Shown here: in pieces, positions 1 through 11,400 of the stretch
How positions within the stretch are numbered: the stretch's first letter is position 1
Layout: every line of letters starts with the position of its first letter
Source of the DNA: Coriolopsis trogii
Taxonomy: Eukaryota > Basidiomycota > Agaricomycetes > Polyporales > Polyporaceae
Direction: 5' to 3'
Length of the DNA: 64,000 nucleotides
Assembly: GCA_020543525.1 (NCBI GenBank)
Contig: JAHYIO010000031.1
Span: forward strand, 2,728,001 to 2,792,000
The notes under the pieces: model-generated
Databases searched by the model: none
Told to the model about the DNA's origin: nothing
What the model saw: the letters and a program-made list of their open reading frames with translations, nothing else
Translations under genes and position numbers: made by a program

Positions 1-17
1 TGCATGCACCGACGTAC

Positions 18-1446
18 CTCGAACGCGTCGTTGAACTCGTCGATCTGGTTCCAGTTGTACCACCCGTTCGGCCCTTTCGTGTACGACGTCGTCGGCTTCC
101 TGTAATCGTGACAGTCCTCGTGCCCCGGCAAGTACGCGCGCACGACGACCTGCTTCGGTGTCATCGGCGCGCCCCTCCCCCGCCCGACCTCCAGCCGGTG
201 TTTCTCCCACCGCACCGCGGCGGTGTCATCGAGCAGCCTCTGCACCTCCCGCGCCCACGCCTCCATCGCCTCGCTGAAGAAGCCGATGACGTTCTGGATG
301 CCCTCCTTGAACATCGACGTGTCCTTGAGCCCCGCGAAGAGCGTCGTCGTCCAGTGCCCGCCCGTGCTCACGACCATCGTCGCGTAGTTGCCCTGCGGGA
401 GCGGCGAGAGGAAGAGCTTGACGTACTCGGCGGGCGAGAGATTCCACGCCGCCTCGTCGCTGAAGATGCTCTCATTTGCGCCGACGTATTTGGAGTCGGG
501 GTGGAGGGAGTGGTAGAGGGCGTCGAGCTGGGGCTGCTCAAAGAGCAAATCGATGCGGCGGAAGGTGACGAGGGGAGTGACTTCGATGTCGAAGCCGGGC
601 GGGAAGCTGATGGAGGACACGAGGGGCGAGGCGGGGTTCAGGTACAGGTTCTGCGGCCAGCCACGGTCAAAGTACGGGTTCGCGACGTAGTCGGGCGTGG
701 CGAGCACGTGCGGATAGAGTAGACACGAGAGCGAGAAGAAGTGGTTCTCTGTTACGGAATCTGGAAAGTTAAATCGTAAGCGTCTGTTCGTACCGAACTG
801 TGGACATCGACTGCTATGGCATGCGTGCGCATCCAGTTGACGTGAGCGCGTGTGCGTGAGTCTCGCCCCGGGCCCGTTGACAGACAAATGGGTATACGAC
901 GGGCAGCTCATGAGAAACGCACGGGAAAGGAGCCGACACACGAAAGGAAAAATACTGACCACCGATGAGAAGCCAGCCGCCTTTCTCTACGAGGTCCCGA
1001 ACGAGGATGGCAGGGTCAAGGTCTCGTATTGAACAATCCGACGGCGGCTGCCACTTCCAAGACGAGACCCCAGGGAACCTATCCCAAAGGCGCTGGCTGT
1101 CGGCGGCGAGGTGCCAGTAGACTTCTCTGGAGCTAGCGCAACCCTCAAAGCCGAGGAACTCGTACACGTCGGAAGACGCGGTAAGTTGTGTGCGGTTTGT
1201 TGGTGGAGGCTTGGGGACCCATTCACCGGCTGCGTAAGAGCGTGGTGGACATGTGCCGCGGGAGCGGGAGGACGGGAGGCGGAAGGAGGAGAGACTGGGC
1301 TTGAGGTCGGATGGGAGGAATGAGTGGGTGAGGTAAACGATGGATACGACGGCGAGGAGGGCGAAGAGCTTCGAAGAGAAGGAGCGTGGAGGAGAGAGTA
1401 GGGGGCGGTAGGGGATGGAGGAGTCTGATTTGAAGAGGCCGACCAT
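18..1446 (-). CDS. PC-esterase/GDS-motif membrane protein (3' end outside window)
   Basis: Two exons are visible: 960-1446 and 18-760. The intron (761-959) has a canonical GT donor and AG acceptor; a second donor, GTACGT at 17-11, shows the gene continues beyond the left edge. Joining the exons creates the motif GDSVTENHFFSL, where GDS is the nucleophile block of the PC-esterase/SGNH-like family. Downstream lie GGHWTTTLF and GPNGWYNWNQIDEFND, which resemble the conserved blocks of fungal members. An N-terminal hydrophobic segment (about residues 27-46) suggests a type II membrane protein of the secretory pathway. Family members act in O-acetylation or deacetylation of glycans; the substrate here is unknown. 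The start is the first ATG of the open frame. It diverges from DAD4. Confident in the family, not in the substrate. Confidence 0.75.
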
Positions 1447-1949
1447 GGCTGAGTGCGCGGTCGGTGGAGGGGGTAGAGGGAGGTCGGGGGAGGCGCGTGC
1501 GGGCTTGACGGGGCATTTTGAGGGACGGAATTGAGGGACGGGGATGTCGAGAAATTAGTCGCGGAACTAGTCGCGCGAGATGCGCAGCCGGTGGCAGGAT
1601 GAGGGGTCGGACTCGCAGCCCTGGGGTCGGTGTTGGAGGACGAGGGTGCGGACCCCCATCTTGCGTGACGTCACTTGCTCCACCTGAGCGAAGTGCCCTT
1701 GTTGTTGCTGGCGACCACACCCATCGCCCAGCAGCCATCCAGCCATCCGCAGCCCTGGCGCAGCCCCAACGCTCTCTCGTCGCTGCAGACTGGACGCCGT
1801 GGCAGGCGAGCGCATTCGGGAAAGAAGCTGGCGAGAGGGGCGGCAGATCGCGCTTCAATGTCTTTCCCTTCCCGATCAGGCAACGGCCAGACCCGGGCCT
1901 GCGTCTGACGGGCGTCTGGCCGCTGTCGACTTGACCACCGACGCGAGCC
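1447..1949. promoter_or_regulatory. Bidirectional promoter region, esterase / DAD4
   Basis: This 503-bp gap separates two divergent start codons and must hold both promoters. No convincing gene is seen in it. It contains a perfect CRE/ATF palindrome (1666-1673). Confidence 0.6.
1666..1673. promoter_or_regulatory. CRE-like palindrome TGACGTCA
   Basis: A perfect 8-bp palindrome TGACGTCA, the consensus of ATF/CREB-type bZIP factors, lies 221 bp upstream of the esterase ATG and 277 bp upstream of the DAD4 ATG. Binding is inferred from sequence only. Confidence 0.4.
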
Positions 1950-2279
1950 ATGGAGAACCCTCATGCAGAACGCCAGAACGTCCTCCTCCAGCGCATCATC
2001 AAGAACGCGGTCAGTCCCCCTCTCACCTCCGTCCCTCCCTCCCTCATCTCTCCCCGCGAACAGGACAAATGCACCGAAGCCATCCTCGAGCTCAATCGCT
2101 GCCTCGAGGCGTGTTTCATCCATCCCGCCGCTCGCTTCCCGCTCTCGACTAACGCCCCTTCGCAGGAGATCATCCAGGCTGATGCACACGTAAAGACTGC
2201 CGCAGACCTCGTCACAAAGTATCGCAAGAACGTCCAGTACAATCTCGACGCCACCCGCGCCGCCGCCCCCCCATCCTGA
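1950..2279 (+). CDS. DAD4: DASH complex subunit Dad4
   Basis: Three exons (1950-2009, 2064-2108, 2166-2279) give a 72-residue protein, the same length as yeast Dad4 as I recall it. It begins MENPHAERQNVLLQRII and has KYRKNVQYNLDATRA near the C terminus, matching the two conserved ends of Dad4. Dad4 is a small coiled-coil subunit of the DASH/Dam1 ring that couples kinetochores to spindle microtubules. Intron 1 (2010-2063) is GT-AG. Intron 2 (2109-2165, 57 nt) starts with GC and ends with AG; it is a multiple of three with no stop, so retention would insert 19 residues. Removing it gives the family length, so a GC-AG intron is preferred. Confidence 0.85.
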   Translation: MENPHAERQNVLLQRIIKNAVSPPLTSVPPSLISPREQDKCTEAILELNRCLEACFIHPAARFPLSTNAPSQEIIQADAHVKTAADLVTKYRKNVQYNLDATRAAAPPS

Positions 2280-2764
2280 CCGGTACCGACTCCGTCAATA
2301 CACTCGCCGAGTCCGAGTCCGCAGCATTCCTACCGTCCATGCCCTTACCGATTCACTCTCCTGGCCCGAACACGGTGCCCCAGAAGGTGTCAACGCACAT
2401 GTTCGGTGTTCTATACGATCGATTAGCAGTTTGCTTGCAGGAAACATAGATACATACGAGGTAGGAAGCGATACGGTGTACCATCCTGGCCATCATTGAA
2501 CCATCCAGACTTCTCATCTTCGAGTTCAACCACTGTCGTCGTCTCGCGCGTAGCATGATCCCGTGGCGAAGATTGCCACTTGGTCTCACTGCCTTGCACG
2601 TCTCTTCCCTTCCCTTCCGGAGGTCCAGCACACACATCCAGACCTCCATCAGCACTTCCGAGCGAACTGTACCTGACCGTAACCTGGAAGGGGATACTCG
2701 CCATCTCGGTAAGTGCTTCTTGCCCCCTGCCCGCTCTATTTATGGCACACCCCTGTCCCTGCCC
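2280..2764. other. Intergenic, no supported gene
   Basis: A minus-strand ORF (2423-2704, 93 codons) has an ATAAATAG-like box about 40 bp upstream of its ATG and a possible intron (donor GTATGT near 2459). It matches nothing I recognise and is not called. Confidence 0.3.
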
Positions 2765-3516
2765 ATGCTTGAATCAAAGCCAAACACGCTCTCTTCGGAC
2801 ACGTCTTCCCCTCATGCAAAGGCTGAGATTTCCACTGACCTACTGGCCAACGTGGGAGAACACATGGCACGTTCGTCTTCTAGTGTGCTGCAAACTCTCG
2901 TATGTGTCGGAAAAATGCAGCTCACGTTCCAGCAACGTTGACGACGACGGTAACCTCACGGAACGCTCCCCTGGCGCAGGACGTTGGCAAGTTGCCGACA
3001 AGCTTGTAGGAACACTTCTCGGAAGACATGCTGAGTTCCATGCAGGGTCGTCGGCGACTTCCCATCAAAGCTCCAAAGTACTTCAAGAGATCGGGCGGTG
3101 GGGCAGCGAGCTCCATTCTCCACATCGTTGTCGACCGGGCGTTGATGATGAACGATCTCGACGTCTCCGAGCGTCGACCCCTGCTTGCGAGCACCATTGG
3201 CATGCTGCTATCATCCGAGTCGCACCAGTCATGTTTTTGTGCAACAGGAAAGTGGAAGCTCTGGGCACTTTCAGCAACTGCGAGCCTCTTCGCCGCAGGT
3301 CTTTTCTGTACTGTACTCGGCGGTATATCAGCTATGTACACACTCGCAAGGACGCCACCTGTTAGACATTGCTCGTTCTCGCTTCGTTTTGCTACTTCAG
3401 CAGACTTGGTGAGCCGTAATGCCTAATCATATGGAGACCAATATTCAAATCTCTGACAGGAAACATGCCATACGTGGCTTTGGGCTGACGAGTTGACCTT
3501 CCAGCGTGACTTTTAG
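2765..3516 (+). CDS. Possible small single-pass membrane protein (doubtful model)
   Basis: I do not recognise this protein. Three possible exons (2765-2899, 3010-3408, 3460-3516) join in phase at canonical sites (GTATGT...TGTAG, GTGAGC...GACAG) to give 196 codons plus stop. The second exon has an ERRPLL stretch followed by a hydrophobic segment of about 25 residues (around residues 140-165 of the model), consistent with one membrane span. The intron 3409-3459 has typical length, and an in-frame stop precedes exon 2, which supports the acceptor. The first exon is uncertain: another donor at about 2709 could belong to upstream exons. The opposite strand is also open across exon 2. It could be a degenerate gene. 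Confidence 0.35.
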
Positions 3517-4238
3517 CCACGCCGCCATCGGGTACGCCGGAGTTACGATCCGCTAGTTGAACGCTCGTGACAGAAGTGTTACTTTGGCGCTCTAATCCGC
3601 TTTGACTTCTGTTGCGACGCTCCTCGACATATACAGAACCGTCACAAACATTAGTCGCAGATGCCCAAGACTTGTGTACATTATCCGGTGAGGATCCGAA
3701 GTCAATCGGTGACACAGGGGAGGAGCTACACAAGTAAGAGTGCATAAGCGTCATCACTGGTACCGGTGCAACTCGACGTTATCAGCCTTGTGTTCTTCGA
3801 ATCCTCTTCTATGCTCATCAGAAGTGGATTGTCTTGCAGACGTTTGGCTGGTGCGTGGGACGATAACGCACCTTACCGCGATGATTATCCGCGCGCGCCG
3901 TATGCACGTCCACGTGCGCACCCTACCTGACCCATGGCGACCCTCGAAGCCTTGAGCGCGAAGCCACAAAGACGGACGATCCATCGAAATCTTGAGGGAA
4001 GAAACGAGCGCGGTCGTACCCCCGGGTCTTCCGCGGCCAAATCCCACCTCCATGGCCCCGTCTCGGAGCGTGTTCTGTCGCGCCATCCAGATTGTCCCGA
4101 CGACGTTCCCTTCCCGGTCGATTGTTGCCCGAGCAACTCCAAGCCCCGACACTTATATGCAGCGGATGGATGGGCGACCGAGGAGATCGCCTTGAGTCTC
4201 GAGAAGGCCCCTTTCCGTCCGTCCGTCCCTAGCCCAGC
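3517..4238. promoter_or_regulatory. Intergenic region upstream of the CBM1 esterase
   Basis: No supported gene. It should contain the esterase promoter; a TATATG-type element lies at about 4155, 85 bp before the ATG. Confidence 0.4.
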
Positions 4239-5616
4239 ATGCTCGCGCTCAACTCCCTCTTGGGCGCCATCGCCCTCCTCCCCCTGCTCGCTGCCGCGCA
4301 AGCCCCCGTCTGGAGCCAGTGCGGCGGCATCGGCTGGTCAGGCGCGACCACCTGCGGTACGTCCCCCTCTCTCCTCTCCCCCGCAACGATCCTCGGGCGA
4401 CGTCATCCGTCGCTCTGTACATGGATCTGTATCTGTGGTCCGACTCCCCGGAACGCTGACGAGCTTGAACCTTGCTGCAGCGTCCGGCGCGGGATGCGTC
4501 AAGATGAACGACTACTACTCGCAGTGCCAGCCAGGGGCGGCCGTCCCGACGACGACGACCGCGGACGCGCCCCCGACGGCGACGACGACGGGGACGGGGA
4601 CGGCCCCGAGCGGTCTCGCGTCGATCCCGGCCTCGCAGCTGACGCAGATCTCGGACTTTGGACCGAACCCGAACGACGTGGAGATGTACGTGTACAAGCC
4701 CAAGAACGTCGCGTCCAAGCCTGCTCTGATCGTCGCGAGCCACTGTGAGTTTCCCCTTCTTCCCCGTGGTTGGTTGATCGGTCGGTTGGTGGTGGCCGAA
4801 TGTTGTTGACCTTGTCGCCGTGCGGTTTCTCAGACTGCACGGGTACCGCGCAGGCCTACTACGAGGGTTCGCAGTTCGCCCAGCTCGCCGAGACGTACGG
4901 CTACGTCGTTCTCTTCCCCTCCTCGGTATGACAGCCGTCCTCAAAGTCATAGTCCCCTCCCGTTCGTACACTCACCCACCCGCGCACGCCCGCAGCCTCA
5001 CTCCGGCACATGCTGGGACGTCTCCTCGGACGCCACGCTCAAGCACGACGCCGGCGGAGACTCGCTCGGGATCGCCTCCGCCGCACGCTACGCGATCGCC
5101 CACTGGGGCGTCGACGCCTCGCGCGTCTTCGCCGTCGGCACCTCCTCCGGCGCGATGATGACGAACGTCCTCGCCGGCGCGTACCCGGACGTCTTCCGCG
5201 CGGGCATCGTCGACTCCGGCGTGCCCTTTGGGTGCTTCGCGGTGCCCGGCCAGCCGCCCGCGTCGTGGAACGCGCAGTGCTCGCAGGGCGCGCTCGTCCT
5301 GACGGGCGCGCAGTGGGCGCAGAAGGTGTACGACGCGTACCCGGGCTATGCCGGCGCGCGCCCGAAGATGCAGGTGTGGCACGGGACGGCGGACACGGCG
5401 CTCGATCCGCAGAACTTTGGGGAGGAGGTGAAGCAGTGGACGACCGTGTTTGGGTACGGGGCCGTGCCGGTGTCGAACACGACGGAGCCGTATCTGCCCG
5501 AGGGGTACTCGAACGCGACGTTTGGGCCGGACTTTCAGGCGGTTTTGGCCCAGGGCGTGGGGCATACGGTGCCGCTGTTCGAGCAGCAGTACTTGCAGTT
5601 CTTTGGCATCGCGTGA
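4239..5616 (+). CDS. Secreted CBM1-linked carbohydrate esterase (acetylxylan/feruloyl type)
   Basis: Four exons (4239-4356, 4481-4744, 4834-4925, 4996-5616) encode 364 residues. Order: signal peptide (about 1-20, ending AAA-QA); CBM1 cellulose-binding module with VWSQCGGIGWSG and four cysteines; a Thr/Ala/Pro-rich linker; then an alpha/beta-hydrolase domain of the PHB-depolymerase-like CE1 type. Catalytic residues visible: Ser in GTSSG (about 207), Asp in HGTADTALD (about 291), His in GVGHTVPLF (about 347). The expected role is removal of acetyl or feruloyl groups from xylan in plant cell walls, outside the cell. Exact substrate cannot be told from sequence. Confidence 0.9.
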
Positions 5617-6343
5617 GGTCTAGGGGAAAATGGGTTCTAGCAGCTAAGGAGGGCTTGGGTTGCGCTGAGAGGGTCGTCAAAAGATATGTAGGTCGGTGTG
5701 TCACGATGCGGTGCAAGTACTCGCCAATGCTAGTACGCTGTATGTTCTCGTTCGGCGCCAGAGGCCGCGGGCTCTGGGCAAACTTGGAAGGTCGCATAGG
5801 CCTTCAACCCACCGCGGGGTTTGCGGAATAGTTCATTTCTATCTCGCAAATCAACGCTGTCTTCGATTCACTTCTCTGAGCTGTGAGTACTGTTACCAGT
5901 ACTTCACCAGTACTCGGAAAGCTAGTGGTCTCGTCAGTGCACCGCTCCACTTTTCAGAGTGCATGTCAGTAGGTATGTAAAGGGGCTATGACAGAAGCTG
6001 ATGGTGTTGAATAGCGTAGCGAAGTGCAGTGCGGCTGTGTAGCGCCGGGACAAGCCATCTTCAACAGCACAGCCTTGAATGTTACTGACTCCTACACGGT
6101 GCCCTCTAGATACAGTAGAGGTACGAACAGCTTCAACACCAAAACGGTCTGGTCACCGAGCGCAAGCTTACACTCCCAGACTATAGTAGGGACTCGAAGT
6201 CTCGACTCGCTATCATTGCGCCTGAGTGAGCGACCTTCAGGCAGTCGGCGAGTCGCCAGTAGATGGTAAGTGATACGTGTGTTGGCCTTAGGCTGAAGAG
6301 TCATATATACTCACCGACCATTCGGACAGATGGGAAGCGATCT
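5617..6343. other. Intergenic
   Basis: No gene supported. An AT-rich TCATATATAC stretch (6301-6310) about 40 bp before HET gene 1 could be its TATA element. Confidence 0.4.
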
Positions 6344-8284
6344 ATGCGACTCTTAGACTCACGGACGGCGAAGTTCGAATGGACGGACAAGTCACATTCG
6401 ACGCCCTACGCCATTCTGTCGCACGTATGGGCGCGCGCAGGCGATGGCGCACTCCAGGAGCAGTCCTACGACGACCTCGTCAAGTTCCAGCGTTCCCAGA
6501 GTAGCTGGAAGGCTATGATTCGGCGCAAAACGAGTGCAGTCGCGTTCCCGGCCAAGGTGTCTGAGAAGATCAGGCGCTGCTGTGCCATCGCGCTCGGGCA
6601 GGGCTACGAACGGGTGTGGATCGACTCTTGTTGCATCGACAAGAGCAGCAGCTCCGAGCTGTCCGAAGCCGTCAACTCGATGTTCAAGTGGTACCAGCAT
6701 GCGGAGGTGTGCTATGCATATCTCCAGGACGTCGACGACGGGGACGATCCGAGGGCGGAAGAGTCGCAGTTCCGTCGCAGTCGTTGGTTCTCGCGCGGGT
6801 GGACGCTGCAGGAACTCATCGCTCCTCGCGTTGTCATTTTCTTCTCCCGAGGCTGGCGCGTGCTTGGTTCGAAGGCCAACCTTGCTGAGCTCATCGAGGA
6901 AGTGACGGGCATCGACGCCTCCATCCTCACACACGAAACTCCCCTGGAGGGGGCCAGCGTTGCCACACGGATCTCATGGGCATCCCGCAGACAGACCACG
7001 AGGGAAGAGGACGAGGCGTACTCCTTGATGGGCATCCTCCGCGTTAATCTGCCTATCATCTACGGGGAGGGACGCCTAGCCTTCATCCGTCTTCAAGAGG
7101 AGGTCCTCAGGCAGACCTCCGACGAATCCTTGTTCACATGGGGTCGTGCTTTGCGTGACAATCACGAGCTTACTGACCACACATTATCAGGCGAAGCATA
7201 TATGTGGGAGAACCCCGAAGTCTTATTCGAATCTCCCTACATGCAAAACCTCTTCGCGCGTTCTCCGCGCGACTTCGTGTTTTCCCGCAGGGTCATGAAG
7301 ACTCCACGGAACCTCTTCATGGAGCGCCTCCCGTTCATCTGTCCACTTCCCGAGTACACGGTCACCAGCCACGGAGTCCGCACGACTGTCCCCCTCCTGG
7401 CCTGTAAGTTCGATCAGTCCGAAGAAGAGCTCTACTTTGCGCTCCTAGCATCCCAAGATCACTCGGGACGCGTCGTAGCTCTGCTCCTTCGCAAACAAGA
7501 GGGCAAGCACAGCGAGTACTTGGTGGGAGGGTTCCTCAGCCCCACCATGATGATCGAAGACGGCGCCAACTCAACCGGAGACGGACGGCTTTCCCTGGGA
7601 GCGTCATATTTCCGCACCACCCTCCTCACTCCCCAATTCATTGCTGCCTACCGAGAAGAGATCCGCCTCCAGGAGGTCTACATCCAGCACGCGCCGTCAC
7701 GCGGAGCCGACTTGGACACTCGCAAAGACCGTCTTCTCTACACTGCTCTCACACAATGTCAGGGCCTGTTCGACGTTCAGCTCGCAGGATGGTGCCTCCC
7801 CCTTTTACAAGGAGAAGGCTTCACTGTTACGCCGCTCACGCAGGCTGATGCAATGGATACCGGTGTCGCCAAACAGGGTTTCCTTGTGTCCAGACCAAGT
7901 CACGCATTCAGAATTGAGATGGATATCTGCCGTTGCATGGAGGGGATGACGCACCGATGGCTCAGAGTCGCGGTGGCCGCAGAGCAATGTCACAAACAAC
8001 ACACAGAAACTTCTCCCTCCTCCCTTGCCATCAATGCGCGCCACGCGTTCTCGACAATGCACCCACGGGACCACAGTGATCACGTCCTTTCCTGGAAGTT
8101 TTCTGAAGGACACGCATCGCAGCGCTTCCAAAGTCACTTTATAGGGGGAGAAGCCCTGCACGTCCAACTCACCCTCAATTTCGCTAGCAGGCCTTCTGTC
8201 GAGATCATAAACGGCCTGCATCTGCCAAAGACGTACATTCTGGGTATACAGATGGTTCCACCGCAACCCTCCAGAAAGAGCTAG
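6344..8284 (+). CDS. HET-domain protein 1 (short form, no C-terminal extension)
   Basis: Single-exon gene of 646 residues. The HET domain fills about residues 1-240 with its three blocks: PYAILSHVW (about 22), VWIDSCCIDKSSSSELSEAVNSM-like block (about 91), RGWTLQELIAP (about 150), then GRRQTTREEDEAYSLMGI-type sequence and IIYGEGRLAF. Residues 250-640 match the middle region of the other three HET proteins in this window (e.g. YTVTSHGVRTTVPLL). HET proteins control heterokaryon incompatibility and trigger cell death on non-self contact. The start is the ATG giving MRLLDS, matching MRLLNT of the paralogs. It ends where the paralogs begin their disordered region, with only 187 bp to the convergent Mio gene, so no tail exon was missed. 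Confidence 0.9.
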   Translation: MRLLDSRTAKFEWTDKSHSTPYAILSHVWARAGDGALQEQSYDDLVKFQRSQSSWKAMIRRKTSAVAFPAKVSEKIRRCCAIALGQGYERVWIDSCCIDKSSSSELSEAVNSMFKWYQHAEVCYAYLQDVDDGDDPRAEESQFRRSRWFSRGWTLQELIAPRVVIFFSRGWRVLGSKANLAELIEEVTGIDASILTHETPLEGASVATRISWASRRQTTREEDEAYSLMGILRVNLPIIYGEGRLAFIRLQEEVLRQTSDESLFTWGRALRDNHELTDHTLSGEAYMWENPEVLFESPYMQNLFARSPRDFVFSRRVMKTPRNLFMERLPFICPLPEYTVTSHGVRTTVPLLACKFDQSEEELYFALLASQDHSGRVVALLLRKQEGKHSEYLVGGFLSPTMMIEDGANSTGDGRLSLGASYFRTTLLTPQFIAAYREEIRLQEVYIQHAPSRGADLDTRKDRLLYTALTQCQGLFDVQLAGWCLPLLQGEGFTVTPLTQADAMDTGVAKQGFLVSRPSHAFRIEMDICRCMEGMTHRWLRVAVAAEQCHKQHTETSPSSLAINARHAFSTMHPRDHSDHVLSWKFSEGHASQRFQSHFIGGEALHVQLTLNFASRPSVEIINGLHLPKTYILGIQMVPPQPSRKS

Positions 8285-8470
8285 CATGTCGGTAGAACTG
8301 GCTTAACAATCCTAATGTCATGACATCTATAGCACGCTTCATGATAGTTTCGCAGTCTCCTACTACAGAACATTAGCTACTATTACACGTACAAGCAAGA
8401 CGGACCAACTCATTCTCGTCCGCATGCCATACGGGGCGCGCATTGGCCTCCAACAATCTGAGCACAATTC

Positions 8471-11400
8471 TTACATCTCATCTGCGCAGTGACAATCGCA
8501 CCCTGCGATGGGACAAGTGCCATGCGCCCGAGAGGCAGCGCCGTCATCCCCACAGAACCACTCAAGGATATGCGACGCATGACCCCCATGTCGGCACGTC
8601 TGGCAAAAGACGAGTGCCTCCTCAAGGGTATCTACACAGTTTCACAATGCGGTCAGACTCTAGCGGGGAGGTTTGGTGTGGTAAGAACGTGCCTGATGGT
8701 ATGGCAGACATGGCGTTTGGACCACGGGCACTTTCAGGTGCAAGCTGGAGCGTCATGAGGCAAACGGAGCAACGCGGCAGCGGTCTACTGCAGTGCGGAC
8801 ACAGCGTCACCTGAAACAACAAGCCCATCGTCAACACATGATACAATGGCATGGCAGTGTTAGAGTATATGCACTCACCCGCGGATTCGTCTCTGCAGGG
8901 AAAGGTGGGTCCATTGCCTTACCGCAATAATTACAACGCAACAATATCTGCTTGGGGGCCCACTCAAACGGCTGGATCTCCCCGCACTCGACTGCCTCCG
9001 CAAGGATCTTCCCGCGCTCAATGTCAAGCTGACAGCGGTGATGGAAGAGCCGCCAGCCGTCGAGCAGGTCTCGGTACGCATTCATCCATCGCCCCGCACG
9101 CGCGTCTCGTGCGAGCGCTGAAGGGAGCGAGGCGAGCAGGGCAGCGGTCTGCACGTCCCCGGAGGTGTCAACGTACGCCTGCAGGAGGTCCATACCTGGA
9201 CCCGTCAAGCCTGTCACGAAGAGACCATGGATGTCACCGTCATGGATGGCCCGGTCGGCCACACGCCGCAGGTACGAGGAGACGTCCTTGTCGTCCAGGA
9301 ATTGGAACGCAATGGCCAGGCGCTCGCGCAGGGGAAGTGCGTCTTCCTGCAGCACTTCCGTCCAATCACGCACGGTGAGATGCGTGAGGAGCGCACGCAG
9401 ATACGGATCTTGCAGCTTGACGATCAGCCGCTCGCAGTGTTGGAGAAGCTCAGGATTTCGCGACGAACTGGACGTCAGGGCAGCCAACATGCCAGACATC
9501 ATATGGTACGACTCGTCTGCGTCCGCAACGCAGACGTCAGTGACATAGGCAAGCTCCGTGACCACCGCGCTCACCTTTGCTTCGCATGAGCATATCAATG
9601 GCCAATCTGTGCTGCTCGGTGAAGACAAGCCAGCATGCAGCCTGTGAATGCTTGTTCTCCTTTTCCCATCTTCAGAAATAGCGAGAAGGTGAGTGTTAGT
9701 AAAGCGATAAAACATTGAGCAGGCGCACCTTCTAATCGCCCGAGCCAGGTCATCCTGCGCCAAACTCCACCCACATAGCTGCAGAGCAAAGCGCCGTTGT
9801 GCCAATCGCGCAGTAGGAACCGACGGCTTCCACGCCACACCACTGTCCACATTCCCGGTCCTTGCATTTAGCTCTTCGATCGCAGCAAGGAAGTCTTCCG
9901 GCAGAGTCGACACCGGTACCTGACTGCGCTTGCGGCCTGTGTGCTTCGAACTTGGACGATGTGGGGGCACTTCGAGGCTCAAAGCGGTAAGGCGGGGAGA
10001 TGCAGTAGGCGCGTCGAAGAGTGTGTTCCGAGGCATACGCGGGGTAGGTTGCGTGGAGGGAGGCGAAGGACGCACAGGTTTAAACCCTTCCCATATACCA
10101 GTCAGACCTCGGTAAGCGAAGTCATAGCCTTCGATGATAGGGGAGGGGGACGCTGTGAGTCGCTGCGAGTCTATCGTTTGTGCTTAGGTATCGAACAGGT
10201 GAGCTAGGATGAGAACTCACGATGTATCCACAACCACAGCTCGGACACGATGAGATCGTCAGGTGTGGTGCTATATGCGATGAAGGAGTTATACATCGGC
10301 TGACAATCATACCGGACTCAGCTAAGGCGACTTATTGTGATGCAAGACGACTGAAACCCACATCTGTGAGACCGTATGCCATCGCTGCACGCCTCCGCAT
10401 CAGCATAGATACGTCAAACTCCACGATGTGCTGCAAGGCTTTCACAGCCGCGGACTTCTTCGCCTGATGTTTACTCTTACCATCCCCCTCATCTAGCGCC
10501 AGTGTCACCGTCTTCGGGGTCATAGGGGGCCCATGAGCGTGCGCTGGCCCATGCTCGTGGCCGCCGCCATGACCATGTCCGCGCGAGCGTTTGTGCGAGA
10601 ATCCCTTCGCCATCGCTGTGTGCTCGAACGGAAGCTCGTTGACTATCATCGTGTTCTCCGGAAGTAGTATGCGACTCCGCGGCCGCCTGGGCGACCGAAC
10701 CCCCGGCGTAGCAGGCGGAGGGCTCAGCGCCGGAAACCCGTCCTCATCTCCACGGCCGAATGTCGGCGGAGGCGGCGTCATGTAGTACGAGGGCTCGCGG
10801 CGGTGAATGATGGATCCATCCTCCGCAAATTCAGCACGTTCCAGCGAGTATGCGCGCGAGCCGGGTCGAGATGGTCGAGCGGCAAGGAGCTCCCATGGCT
10901 CTCGTGGTGGTCTGGGGTCGGTGATTCCAGGAACAATCGTGTACGAACATCCGATACCTAGTGCGAGGTCTCCGCGAGAGCTCCAGGGAGGGTGTACTGG
11001 AGTGTCGTGAACAGCATACAGCTCGAGGTCGCCGTCCTTGTTTACTAGCATGACGTTGGATGTGAGAGGATGAGACTTGGCGCTCGGGACCAGAGCGAAG
11101 GAGGCGAATGGTCGAGAGAAGCGTTTGGCTACAAGCATCTAGGTAAGCAAAGCGCTGCACACAAGGAAACGGGGACTGACTTCTACGCGTGTCAGCCAGA
11201 ATGAGGTTGTATGGTAAAGCTTCCCCTGGCGGAGGAGGTGGAGGTGGAGACGAATGACTCGCATTTGAAGCCGATCCGACCCACGGCTTCACCCACGAAG
11301 TCCGTACAGACCTCCCTCCCGATTGAGAGGACTCCCGAGATCGACTGCTCTCCTGCGGAGGCTCGACATACTGCGCCTGCAGAATGTCCCAAAAGCGCAC

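Noticed and set aside
108..722. 204-codon plus-strand ORF
   Set aside because: Antisense to the esterase exon; the minus strand carries the conserved GDS family sequence.
2423..2704. Minus-strand 93-codon ORF with an upstream AT-rich box
   Set aside because: No similarity, and the plus strand could also carry an exon here; evidence too weak for a gene call.
5010..5831. 273-codon ORF overlapping the CBM1 esterase
   Set aside because: Out-of-frame shadow of the esterase last exon; arginine/leucine-rich composition typical of GC-rich shadows.
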